Source: Candidatus Thioglobus vulcanius
GTDB taxonomy: Bacteria; Pseudomonadota; Gammaproteobacteria; PS1; Pseudothioglobaceae
NCBI GenBank assembly: GCA_910595855.1
Contig: CAJVCJ010000017.1
Coordinates: 1-5,799 of the forward strand
Length of the DNA: 5,799 nucleotides
Direction: 5' to 3'
Below the pieces are notes generated by a model, which made no database searches, was not told where the DNA came from, and saw only the letters and a list, made by a program, of their open reading frames with translations. Shown piece after piece: positions 1-5,799 of this stretch. The position numbers and the translations under genes were made by a program. Within the stretch, counting starts at the first letter, position 1. Every line of letters starts with the position of its first letter.

Positions 1-909
1 CGATCAATTACAACTGATGCTTATTCACTAACACCGAAATTAAATCTATCAACCACGGATTATGCTTTGGATAATGCCACTAATGAATCTCGTTCAATCT
101 ATAGCTTTGGACTTGATTCAAAATTATTCCTAGAAAGAGGGGTGAATTTATTTGGTACAGATTTAATTCAAACACTAACCCCAAGACTGGCCTACAACTA
201 CACACCTGAGAAAACAAATCCGAGTGTAAACTTTGACTCAGAAAGCAAATCAGACTCTTATGAATCTTTATTTTCTGGGCAGAAATTTACCGGTATTGAT
301 CGAATTGGAAAAGCTAACGATCTAACTTTTGGACTAGAGTCGGACTTTATTGATGAAGAAACGGGCGAAACTTACCTAAGCTTAAAATCCGCACAATCAT
401 TTTATGCTGATGCTATTTCACCAAATGGCAGTGATAGAAAATATTCTGATATCGCCATGTCTGCTAATATCACTTTAGATGACCTTAGTTTTAATAATTC
501 ATTAGAATTTGACCCTGAAACCAATAAAATTGATAAGCGTGATAGCTCAATAAACTATATTCTTAATCCAAGAAAATTCTTAACATTGGCACATCATGAT
601 GATAATGGCACAAAATCGGCTGAGCTATATGGTGCTTACCCAATCACTCAAAACGTGCATGTATTTGCTGGCATCAATCGATCAATCACCAATTCTATTA
701 CCAATAAAGAAACCACTGGTATTGCCTATGAATCTTGCTGCTGGGCACTACGCTTGGCGCATTTTAAAAAGCACATAAGTGGTAATGATTACGACTATGT
801 GACTAATTTTGAATTAGTACTTAAAGGTCTGGCATCAACCTCACCAGGTTTGGCTGCACGCTTGGAAGAAGAGGTGCCAAATTATCTGGCTAATTTAAAA
901 GACTTGTAA
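1..909 (+). CDS. lptD: LPS-assembly protein LptD, C-terminal part (5' end outside window)
   Basis: LptD is the outer-membrane beta-barrel that, with the LptE lipoprotein, inserts lipopolysaccharide into the outer leaflet. The frame is open from base 1 to the TAA at 907-909, giving 302 codons. Family LptD proteins are about 750-800 residues, so roughly the last 40 percent is present: the C-terminal strands of the barrel. The recognisable family signature is a TLTPRLAYNY strand, then FTGIDRIGKANDLTFGL (codons around 289-339), which matches the conserved 'G(L/I)DRI..AN..T.G' region. A second landmark is YESCCWALRL, with adjacent cysteine codons at 736-741. In E. coli the equivalent Cys724-Cys725 pair makes the interdomain disulfides needed for function. 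The frame has no in-window start; the TTG at 67 is an internal leucine codon. surA follows after 22 bases, the usual gammaproteobacterial order. Identification is firm. Confidence 0.94.
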   Translation, partial: RSITTDAYSLTPKLNLSTTDYALDNATNESRSIYSFGLDSKLFLERGVNLFGTDLIQTLTPRLAYNYTPEKTNPSVNFDSESKSDSYESLFSGQKFTGIDRIGKANDLTFGLESDFIDEETGETYLSLKSAQSFYADAISPNGSDRKYSDIAMSANITLDDLSFNNSLEFDPETNKIDKRDSSINYILNPRKFLTLAHHDDNGTKSAELYGAYPITQNVHVFAGINRSITNSITNKETTGIAYESCCWALRLAHFKKHISGNDYDYVTNFELVLKGLASTSPGLAARLEEEVPNYLANLKDL

Positions 910-931
910 TACGCTCACTCCCATCTTAAAT

Positions 932-1819
932 ATGAAAAAACTCCCTCTATTGGCGTTACTCGCCTCGTTAAATGCATTTTCTGCGAGCAATAGTATCGTT
1001 GCAATTGTTGATGATGAATTGGTTACTTATGACACAATTGGTGTTGAAAACAACTCCAAAGCTACCAGGCTGGCGGCAGTTAACCATCAAATTGATAATA
1101 TTCTAAAAATGCGCAAAGTTGAGCAATTGGGTATTGAGCCTAAAGCTCAAGCAATTAACAATATGCTTAAGCGTATCGCTCAGCAAAATTCACTAAGCTT
1201 GTCTCAGCTTCAAGCAAGCTCAGCATTTGGACGAGTAATGACTGATGTTAAGAAAAAACTATCTTTCAATGCATTAAAGGAGTTTGTGACCAATAAAGCT
1301 GGTCTTGTATTAACCCAGGCAGAAATTGACAGTGCATTAGAAAACAATCCAGCAACTCAAGCAGATATTGTTAAACAAATTCGTATTGCTCAGATTGCTA
1401 TTAGCTCAATTGAAAAATCAACTTCATTATTACAATCTGAAGATGAGTTAATTAAAGCTTTTTTAACAGATCTCTCTATTCAAATTAGCAATGGTAAATC
1501 TTTTTCCGCTTTGGCTAAATTACATTCTCAAGATGAATCATATAAAAATGGTGGTGAGTCTGGTTGGCTAGTGCAAAATCGACTTCCTAAAGCTTTTGGT
1601 AAAGCGCTTAATACATTAAAAATTGGCAAGGTGTCCGAACCATTTAAGGCTGGAAATGGCTGGAGACTGGTTAAAATTATTGAAAAACGCAGTGTGGATA
1701 ATCATGCTAGAAATGTAAAAGCTGCGCTAGTTCGCCAGAAAAAAAATACTTACTTTAACACTTGGGTTAACAAACTCAGAAAAGATGTTTATATTGAAAT
1801 CTTTGATCACAAACTATAG
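932..1819 (+). CDS. surA: SurA-like periplasmic chaperone with one degenerate parvulin domain
   Basis: This is a SurA/PpiC-family protein, expected in the periplasm, where SurA carries unfolded outer-membrane proteins to the BAM complex. A signal peptide is visible: MKK, then a hydrophobic stretch to about residue 16, with a likely cleavage after AFSA (residue 18). The mature protein opens with SIVAIVDDELVTYDTI, the typical SurA N-terminus. Residues 40-140 form the helical chaperone region. One parvulin domain follows at about 149-252, with the GGESGWL motif at 207-213, and a C-terminal helix and strand close the protein. At 295 residues it is much shorter than E. coli SurA (428), which has two parvulin domains. 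The two conserved parvulin histidines look replaced, by Gln154 in RIAQIAI (normally RxxHIL) and Arg245 in GWRLVKI (normally GWHxI), so isomerase activity is doubtful. No clear Shine-Dalgarno precedes the ATG; the signal peptide fixes the start. The position behind lptD supports SurA over a generic PpiC. Confidence 0.85.
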   Translation: MKKLPLLALLASLNAFSASNSIVAIVDDELVTYDTIGVENNSKATRLAAVNHQIDNILKMRKVEQLGIEPKAQAINNMLKRIAQQNSLSLSQLQASSAFGRVMTDVKKKLSFNALKEFVTNKAGLVLTQAEIDSALENNPATQADIVKQIRIAQIAISSIEKSTSLLQSEDELIKAFLTDLSIQISNGKSFSALAKLHSQDESYKNGGESGWLVQNRLPKAFGKALNTLKIGKVSEPFKAGNGWRLVKIIEKRSVDNHARNVKAALVRQKKNTYFNTWVNKLRKDVYIEIFDHKL

Positions 1820-1831
1820 CCTTTAACTCTT

Positions 1832-2575
1832 ATGTCTAAAACCATTATTATTTTCGGCTTTCATGCCGTTCAAGCGCAACTTGATGCAGCTCCCGAGGGA
1901 TTTGTTAGAGTCTTAACATTAGATAACCGAAACGACAAGCGAGTTAATCATATTACTGACCAATTTAGCCAGCTTGATATTCAAGTCACTAAAGCTAATA
2001 AACAGCAGCTAGATAAGTTAACAAAAAACCAAACTCACCAAGGTGTTGCGGCAGAGATTTTACTACCCACCCTGCCTAATCAAGATGAATTAATTAGTTT
2101 TGTTTCTAAACTTGAAAATTCAGCGTTAATCTTAATTTTGGATTCTATTCAAGATCCTAGAAATCTGGGTGCATGTTTGCGTAGTGCTAATGCGGCTGGG
2201 GTTGATTGTGTCGTCATTAATAAAGATGGCTCTGCACCTATCAATGCACTTGTGCACAAAACTTCAGCAGGCGCACTTAATCAGCTTAAGATTTTTCAAG
2301 TAACTAACTTAGCCAGAACTATTAAAGCGTTACAACAAGAAAATATTTGGGTAGTTGGCTTGGATGGCTCAACCGATACCTCAATATATCAAATTAATTT
2401 AACTGATCCAACAGCCTTAATTATGGGCACTGAAGGCAAGGGTTTGAGAAAGCTCACCAAACAGTCTTGTGATCAGTTGGCATTAATCCCCATGCAGGGA
2501 AACGTTGAAAGTTTGAATGTTTCTGTGGCAACAGGTATTAGTCTATTTGAAGCAAGTAGGCAGCGCCTAAGTTAG
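1832..2575 (+). CDS. rlmB: 23S rRNA (guanosine-2'-O)-methyltransferase RlmB, SpoU/TrmH family
   Basis: RlmB uses S-adenosylmethionine to methylate the 2'-O of G2251 (E. coli numbering) in the peptidyl-transferase P-loop of 23S rRNA, in the cytoplasm. The 247 residues match the family length (E. coli 243). Residues 1-75 form the small L30e-like RNA-binding domain, opening with IIIFGFHAVQAQL and ending NQTHQGVAAE. The SPOUT catalytic domain follows with its three motifs. Motif 1 is LDSIQDPRNLGACLRSANAAG at 103-123, including Asn111 and the catalytic-type Arg117. Motif 2 is MGTEGKGL at 198-205, with Glu201. Motif 3 is ESLNVSVATGISLFEA at 226-241, which contributes to the trefoil-knot SAM site. 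It starts 12 bases after surA without an obvious Shine-Dalgarno. Its TAG stop overlaps the stop of the convergent rhodanese gene. A sister TrmH-family enzyme is possible, but the N-terminal domain favours RlmB. Confidence 0.93.
   Translation: MSKTIIIFGFHAVQAQLDAAPEGFVRVLTLDNRNDKRVNHITDQFSQLDIQVTKANKQQLDKLTKNQTHQGVAAEILLPTLPNQDELISFVSKLENSALILILDSIQDPRNLGACLRSANAAGVDCVVINKDGSAPINALVHKTSAGALNQLKIFQVTNLARTIKALQQENIWVVGLDGSTDTSIYQINLTDPTALIMGTEGKGLRKLTKQSCDQLALIPMQGNVESLNVSVATGISLFEASRQRLS
2572..2575. other. Overlapping stop codons of convergent operons
   Basis: The plus-strand rlmB TAG (2573-2575) and the minus-strand rhodanese TAA (2574-2572) share the four bases TTAG. The two operons therefore meet with no intergenic space, and any terminator for either must lie inside the other's coding sequence. 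Confidence 0.95.
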
Positions 2576-2886
2576 TATAACTCCATTGATTCATCAATGG
2601 TTTTAGCCCATGCGTCAATACCGCCTCTAAGGTTAATAACATTGCTAAAACCAACGGATTCAAAATAACGAGCAACCTGCATAGAGCGAATGCCGTGATG
2701 ACAAATCAAAACAATCTCTTCTGACTTATCAAGTGAGTCGATATTAGCCATAATTTGACCCATTGGCAATAGTCTTGCCTTGTCAAAATGACACTTATCC
2801 CATTCCCATTGCTCTCTTACATCTAGCAATAATGGCGAGTTACTCTTTAGGTGTTGCTCTAGTTGTTTCGGATCTAAATCTTTCAT
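2572..2886 (-). CDS. Single-domain rhodanese-like sulfurtransferase
   Basis: This is a 104-residue cytoplasmic rhodanese-fold protein with no signal peptide. Such proteins carry a persulfide on the active-site cysteine and pass sulfane sulfur to cyanide, thiols or partner proteins. The domain fills the whole chain: LLLDVREQWEWDKCHF (19-34, the rhodanese DVRE motif), the active-site loop CHHGIRS with Cys62 and Arg67 (62-68), and the C-terminal signature GFSNVINLRGGIDAW (79-93). All key residues are present, so it should be active. A second cysteine, Cys32, stands where many family members have glycine (E..xGHI). It is the last gene of the minus-strand cluster, 7 bases after the VWA gene stop, with only an A/T-rich leader and no clear Shine-Dalgarno, so coupled translation is plausible. 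The specific substrate cannot be told from sequence; GlpE/PspE-type is the nearest general class. Confidence 0.9.
   Translation of the reverse strand: MKDLDPKQLEQHLKSNSPLLLDVREQWEWDKCHFDKARLLPMGQIMANIDSLDKSEEIVLICHHGIRSMQVARYFESVGFSNVINLRGGIDAWAKTIDESMELY
2583..2604 (+). terminator. Possible Rho-independent terminator of the rlmB transcript
   Basis: A perfect 7-bp inverted repeat, CCATTGA - TTCA - TCAATGG (2583-2600), is followed directly by TTTT (2601-2604), 8 bases after the rlmB stop. Its orientation fits termination of the plus-strand operon; read on the minus strand there is no T-run after the hairpin. The stem has only three G-C pairs and the T-run is short, so it would be weak. It lies wholly within the last codons of the convergent rhodanese gene. 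Confidence 0.42.
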
Positions 2887-2893
2887 TATTAAT

Positions 2894-4237
2894 TTAATTT
2901 AATTGGATGCGAGAACCCCAAGGGATTGGCTCTTTGCCTTTAACAAGCCACATAACAGGGTAATTAGGCTCAAATTGTGGAAACTTACCCTTTGCATCGG
3001 TAAAGTAAATTAACACACTAGAGGGTGAATCTTGCTTGTCTATATAGTCAAATACAGGATTAAAATTCGTACCTTTGCCACCACCAAGAGAGGCTGGAAA
3101 TTGTAACTCATCCCAAGCTTCAAAGCGCCAAATTAAATTGTCATTAACTTTTTCATCACAAGCAATTAGTGTGATTGAAGCGCGCATATTACTTTTAATG
3201 GCGTTAATTTCAGAGATAAATTCATTGATTTCTTCTTGAGTAATTGAGCCAGAGGTGTCAATTGCAACGGTAATGTCTATTTGACTTGATCTAAGTGACG
3301 GGAGAATTGCATTTCCACTGCGCCTAGATGGACGAGCATAAGAGAAATCATCACGGGCCAGGGTAGACATGTACTGTGCTAACAAGGATTGCCATGATAA
3401 TTGCGGCTGCAAGAAAAAGTCAACTAATTTGGCAAATTCACCATCAAGCTTACCAGCTTGTTGAGCCAATTGAGCTGATGAAGCAAGGTTTTTTTGCCAC
3501 CTACTACTCAGCTCTTGCATTTCATCTGGTGTTAAAGGTGAAGGTTGTTCGGCTAAATCGCCAGAGTTTGAATTTCCCTGTGACGGCTTGTTGTCTTGAC
3601 CCTTAGATGATGTATCATCTTTTTGTCCATCCAAACTATCTTCACGCATACCGCCATCTGATTCATCGGCATCATCTTTAGGATTGTCATCATACAAGTG
3701 TTGATCCATCGGTTCAGTATCGATACTATCGTCAATCATTGGATAGATCTCTTCTGCAATCATGCTTTCATATTTGCTAAAAATTGGCACGTCTAGTGGT
3801 GGTCTAAAACCTTCTTTAACTAGCAGTGGATTGATGGCAAAGTCACAAGCTAAATCCCACTTATGCTTATCTCGATTGCCTCGTCTGGCAAAGTGGGTTA
3901 AAGCGCAATGCAACGCTTCGTGAATAAGCACAAACTTGGTTTGATGGTTATCGAGTTTTTCAATAAAACTTGGATTGTAATAAAAACTCTTAGCATCTGT
4001 GGCGCTAGTTCGACACCAAGATCCAGCTGCTTTCATGGGCAACCTTAAAACTAAATTACCTAAAAAAGGCTTATCCAAAATAAGCTGTGTACGAGCTTTC
4101 GTAAGTTTATTTTCCACTTCTTCAAGGTCAACGTTGTCAGTATTGTTTTCATAGACAACATCTTCGCCAATTACTTGGACGATTTTGTCAGGTTTTATTT
4201 CGTCATTTTTCCAAAATTGATACTCTGAATCACTCAT
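2894..4237 (-). CDS. Metallopeptidase-like/VWA protein (DUF2201 type), MoxR partner
   Basis: The protein has 447 residues, is soluble, and shows neither signal peptide nor membrane segment. The N-terminal part (about 40-165) resembles the predicted metal-dependent peptidase domain of the DUF2201/COG3864 family: LIHEALHCALTHFARR has an HExxH zinc motif (His106, Glu107, His110), and WDLACDFAIN downstream supplies Asp132 as a likely third ligand. Residues about 168-240 are a hydrophilic, Asp/Ser/Gln-rich linker with no predicted fold. The C-terminal VWA-like domain starts near 318 with ITVAIDTSGSIT, giving the MIDAS residues Asp327, Ser329 and Ser331, then GGGKGTNF (Thr390) and YFTDAKG (Asp414), so the metal site looks complete. 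Proteins of this kind are usually encoded beside a MoxR AAA+ ATPase, as here. The start ATG overlaps the hemerythrin stop (ATGA, 4234-4237), which implies translational coupling. Proteolysis has not been shown for the family as far as I know; an adaptor role is as likely. Confidence 0.87.
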   Translation of the reverse strand: MSDSEYQFWKNDEIKPDKIVQVIGEDVVYENNTDNVDLEEVENKLTKARTQLILDKPFLGNLVLRLPMKAAGSWCRTSATDAKSFYYNPSFIEKLDNHQTKFVLIHEALHCALTHFARRGNRDKHKWDLACDFAINPLLVKEGFRPPLDVPIFSKYESMIAEEIYPMIDDSIDTEPMDQHLYDDNPKDDADESDGGMREDSLDGQKDDTSSKGQDNKPSQGNSNSGDLAEQPSPLTPDEMQELSSRWQKNLASSAQLAQQAGKLDGEFAKLVDFFLQPQLSWQSLLAQYMSTLARDDFSYARPSRRSGNAILPSLRSSQIDITVAIDTSGSITQEEINEFISEINAIKSNMRASITLIACDEKVNDNLIWRFEAWDELQFPASLGGGKGTNFNPVFDYIDKQDSPSSVLIYFTDAKGKFPQFEPNYPVMWLVKGKEPIPWGSRIQLN

Positions 4238-4677
4238 GCTTTAATAACAGCCGCGTGCTTAGCACTAGAAAGTAGGATTTCTCGTCTTTGAACGGCAGAA
4301 AGCAGCTCAATTTTAGGGAAAATTTCAGTATCTTCTGTTTGTGAGTGTGATTTCAATAATTGGCCAAATTTTTCTAATAAACTCGAATCAGTTGTTAATT
4401 CAATTGCCATTTTGTACAATTGCTGATGTTCTAAGGCTAATTGATCGCATAATTGAGATAATTCAGCTGTTTCAGCACTTAAAAAGGCAAAAATCGTAGC
4501 TTCTTCAGTATCAAAATGCTCAGAATAATCCATTTTAAAATTTTGTGAAATTTCCAAACAAAGAGATTCTATCTCGGTTTTGTCAGTTGATTTGGCGGCG
4601 TCAATGCACTTATTAGCCAATGAAAGTGCTGTGTGATGCTCGCGTGCTAATATAAGCAATTCACCTGCTACCTTCAT
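4234..4677 (-). CDS. Hemerythrin-like (HHE) di-iron protein
   Basis: This is a small cytoplasmic four-helix-bundle protein of 147 residues with a hemerythrin/HHE domain covering nearly all of it. The expected di-iron ligands can be read in order: His14 or His15 (REHHTAL), His54 and Glu58 (HFDTEE), His84 (LEHQQL), and His111 and Glu115 (HSQTEDTEIFP). Both HxxxE pairs are intact, so it should bind a diiron centre. Proteins of this class bind or sense O2, act in NO or oxidative-stress responses, or store iron; the sequence does not decide between them. It is shorter than RIC/YtfE (about 220 residues) and lacks that family's N-terminal ScdA domain. It lies between the moxR gene (43 bases upstream) and the VWA gene (4-base overlap downstream). 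A GGAG ribosome site sits 6 bases before the ATG, the clearest in the window. Confidence 0.88.
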   Translation of the reverse strand: MKVAGELLILAREHHTALSLANKCIDAAKSTDKTEIESLCLEISQNFKMDYSEHFDTEEATIFAFLSAETAELSQLCDQLALEHQQLYKMAIELTTDSSLLEKFGQLLKSHSQTEDTEIFPKIELLSAVQRREILLSSAKHAAVIKA

Positions 4678-4683
4678 TGACTA

Positions 4684-4687
4684 CTCC
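4684..4687 (-). promoter_or_regulatory. Shine-Dalgarno site of the hemerythrin gene
   Basis: On the minus strand GGAG lies 6 bases upstream of the ATG at 4677-4675, an ideal spacing. It supports that start codon. The other complete genes in the window have no comparably clear site, so the hemerythrin and the coupled VWA gene may be translated more strongly than their neighbours. Confidence 0.6.
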
Positions 4688-4720
4688 ATGCACTTGTTAA
4701 ATTAATGTTTAAACTAGCCA

Positions 4721-5761
4721 TTAATCAAACATGACGTTGGCAATTTTACCTGCCCAGTCTGAGAATTCAGGAATGGTGAAAATTTCAGCGCCAATCGCTC
4801 TTTGCATATCTGACACGAGCATAACGCCTAATTCTTTTTGCGGGAAATCTTTGGCAAAATTTAAAATATTGCCCCATACTTGTTGAGCATCATCATTGCC
4901 TTTTGCGGCAATCGCGCGCCCTGCTAAAGCAGCACAAATTGCATATTGCAAGTCTAGCTCTTCAGGAATACTAACGCTTTCACCATTGATGATTGCATCT
5001 AAATCTGGTAGGTCAGCCATATGCTCAACAAAGGTTGTAATTTCCACCCCTGCAACTTCTCCGACACAGGCACTAGCAGCTTGTCTGAATAAAACAAGAT
5101 CGTTGTCAAATTTTTTCAATGCACGGTGAACAAATTCCCAAGTTCTTGGCGATGGAAAAGCCACTGGATTATGAGCTGGGTCAAATTCAAATAAGTGCTC
5201 AGGACGGTAGCGTAAAAAACCAATAATGCGTTCATCGATATTATTGTCATATGCCCAAGCTACCCAATCATCTAGATTGACATCAAGTTCATAATGAGAA
5301 AATCGATTCGCCAAAGGTGCAGGCATAGAATAAGTAACACCTCGATCACCTTGGCGATTACCAGCTGCGAAAATCACCCAACCATCAGGCACCTGATAAT
5401 CACCCAGGCGTCTATCTAAAATAAGTTGATAAGCTGCAGCAGAAACTGTTGGTGGCGCTGAAGTGATTTCATCTAAGAATAAAATACCTTGTTTTCCATG
5501 GCGCTTTTCGTCTGGCAACAATGAAGGGATTGACCAATCAACCAACTCTCCATTTTTAAAAGGAATGCCTCGCAAGTCACTAGGCTCCATTTGTGAAAGG
5601 CGAATATCAATAATATTAACTTGATGTGCTGTGGCCACTTGAGCAATAATTTGAGACTTGCCAATACCTGGTGCACCCCACAACATAACCGGGGTGTGAT
5701 GACCTTCAAATACTGACTCAAACTCTTGTGTAAGGATTTTATTAACTTGCTCTGGACGCAT
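4721..5761 (-). CDS. MoxR-family AAA+ ATPase
   Basis: This is a cytoplasmic AAA+ ATPase of 346 residues, a typical MoxR size. MoxR proteins form hexameric rings that work with VWA-domain partners to remodel or activate metal-dependent enzymes. All nucleotide-site motifs are visible: Walker A GAPGIGKS (29-36), the MoxR segment SQMEPSDLRGIP (56-67), Walker B ILFLDEI (93-99, Asp97-Glu98), sensor 1 Asn135 in AAGNRQGD, the arginine finger Arg153 in PLANRF, and sensor 2 Arg206 in PSPRTW. The C-terminal helical lid occupies about 210-346. It leads the cluster with the hemerythrin and DUF2201/VWA genes, and the VWA protein is the expected partner. The ATG at 5761 gives a normal family N-terminus, MRPEQVNKIL, but no clear Shine-Dalgarno precedes it, and the frame stays open to the window edge, so a slightly longer protein is not excluded. 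CbbQ and NorQ relatives are usually shorter (about 260-270 residues), so I give no symbol. Confidence 0.9.
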   Translation of the reverse strand: MRPEQVNKILTQEFESVFEGHHTPVMLWGAPGIGKSQIIAQVATAHQVNIIDIRLSQMEPSDLRGIPFKNGELVDWSIPSLLPDEKRHGKQGILFLDEITSAPPTVSAAAYQLILDRRLGDYQVPDGWVIFAAGNRQGDRGVTYSMPAPLANRFSHYELDVNLDDWVAWAYDNNIDERIIGFLRYRPEHLFEFDPAHNPVAFPSPRTWEFVHRALKKFDNDLVLFRQAASACVGEVAGVEITTFVEHMADLPDLDAIINGESVSIPEELDLQYAICAALAGRAIAAKGNDDAQQVWGNILNFAKDFPQKELGVMLVSDMQRAIGAEIFTIPEFSDWAGKIANVMFD

Positions 5762-5799
5762 AATAACTTGAAAAATTGAAAACTGACCATATTCTACCG
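5762..5799 (-). other. Leader of moxR reaching the window edge
   Basis: Thirty-eight bases lie upstream of the moxR ATG. The moxR frame is open throughout, but no in-frame ATG or purine-rich ribosome site is seen. A TAG in another frame (5796-5794) could be the end of an upstream gene, but too little sequence is present to say. No promoter can be called. Confidence 0.3.

Noticed and set aside
596..778. Small plus-strand reading frame of 60 codons
   Set aside because: It lies inside lptD in another frame and has no domain-like features.
67..909. Separate gene starting at the TTG at 67
   Set aside because: The frame is open back to base 1 and encodes continuous LptD-like barrel sequence, so this is an internal codon of a truncated lptD.
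2557..2569. 5-bp hairpin TAGGC-AGC-GCCTA as terminator of the minus-strand operon
   Set aside because: The stem is short and no T-run follows on either strand.
3376..3735. Short frames on both strands inside the VWA gene
   Set aside because: They overlap the linker and VWA coding region in other frames, with unnatural composition and no ribosome sites.
4678..4720. Internal promoter before the hemerythrin gene, including the palindrome GTTTAAAC at 4707-4714
   Set aside because: The 43-base gap is A/T-rich, but I see no convincing -35/-10 pair, and an 8-base palindrome in A/T-rich DNA is weak evidence for an operator.
4896..5129. Plus-strand frame of 77 codons
   Set aside because: It is antisense to the conserved moxR C-terminal region and has no recognisable product.
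4721..5761. Rubisco-activase (CbbQ) or nitric-oxide-reductase (NorQ) assignment for the ATPase
   Set aside because: No cbb or nor genes are in the window, the protein is longer than usual for those families, and its partner is DUF2201-type, not CbbO or NorD.
2894..5761. Phage-defence or toxin system
   Set aside because: AAA+ and VWA proteins occur in defence islands, but there is no effector, nuclease, mobile gene or compositional break here, and the neighbours are housekeeping genes.
5473..5790. Minus-strand frame of 105 codons overlapping the moxR start
   Set aside because: It is in another frame over the Walker A/B region of moxR, and the Cys/Leu/Lys-rich translation looks like a shadow.

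Overview
The window comes from an AT-rich genome of a Gram-negative, LPS-bearing proteobacterium. The evidence is an LptD outer-membrane protein followed by a SurA-type periplasmic chaperone, as in gammaproteobacteria. The base composition and the mix of a single-domain rhodanese, a small hemerythrin and a MoxR/VWA pair would suit a sulfur-oxidising gammaproteobacterium of the SUP05/Thioglobus/Ruthia kind. That placement is a guess from gene content and was not tested. The window is almost fully coding, with no gap over 45 bases between genes. I see no tRNA, rRNA, insertion sequence, CRISPR array or prophage gene.

Left half, plus strand (1-2575): the 3' part of lptD (its 5' end lies outside the window), then a short surA-like gene, then rlmB. 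Gaps of 22 and 12 bases suggest one transcript. lptD-surA is an envelope-biogenesis pair: SurA-type chaperones escort outer-membrane barrels such as LptD to the BAM machinery. rlmB encodes a 23S rRNA 2'-O-methyltransferase and is an unusual third member; in E. coli surA is followed by pdxA and rsmA. The SurA here has one parvulin domain instead of two, and that domain appears to lack both conserved histidines, so it is probably a chaperone without prolyl isomerase activity.

Right half, minus strand (5761 down to 2572): a four-gene cluster in the order moxR-type AAA+ ATPase, hemerythrin-like di-iron protein, a metallopeptidase-like/VWA protein, and a rhodanese. The gaps are 43 bases, a 4-base ATGA overlap, and 7 bases, so the last three at least are very likely cotranscribed. 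MoxR ATPases paired with VWA proteins are known in other systems (CbbQ/CbbO, NorQ/NorD, RavA/ViaA) to remodel or activate metal-dependent enzymes. Here a hemerythrin sits between the two partners and is translationally coupled to the VWA gene, and a sulfurtransferase closes the cluster. This is the best candidate in the window for a poorly described system: an ATP-driven remodelling module with a possible O2/NO/iron-responsive subunit. Its target is not visible in the window.

The two transcription units converge and their stop codons overlap inside the four bases at 2572-2575. A perfect 7-bp hairpin followed by TTTT lies at 2583-2604, inside the antisense of the rhodanese gene, and could terminate the rlmB transcript.
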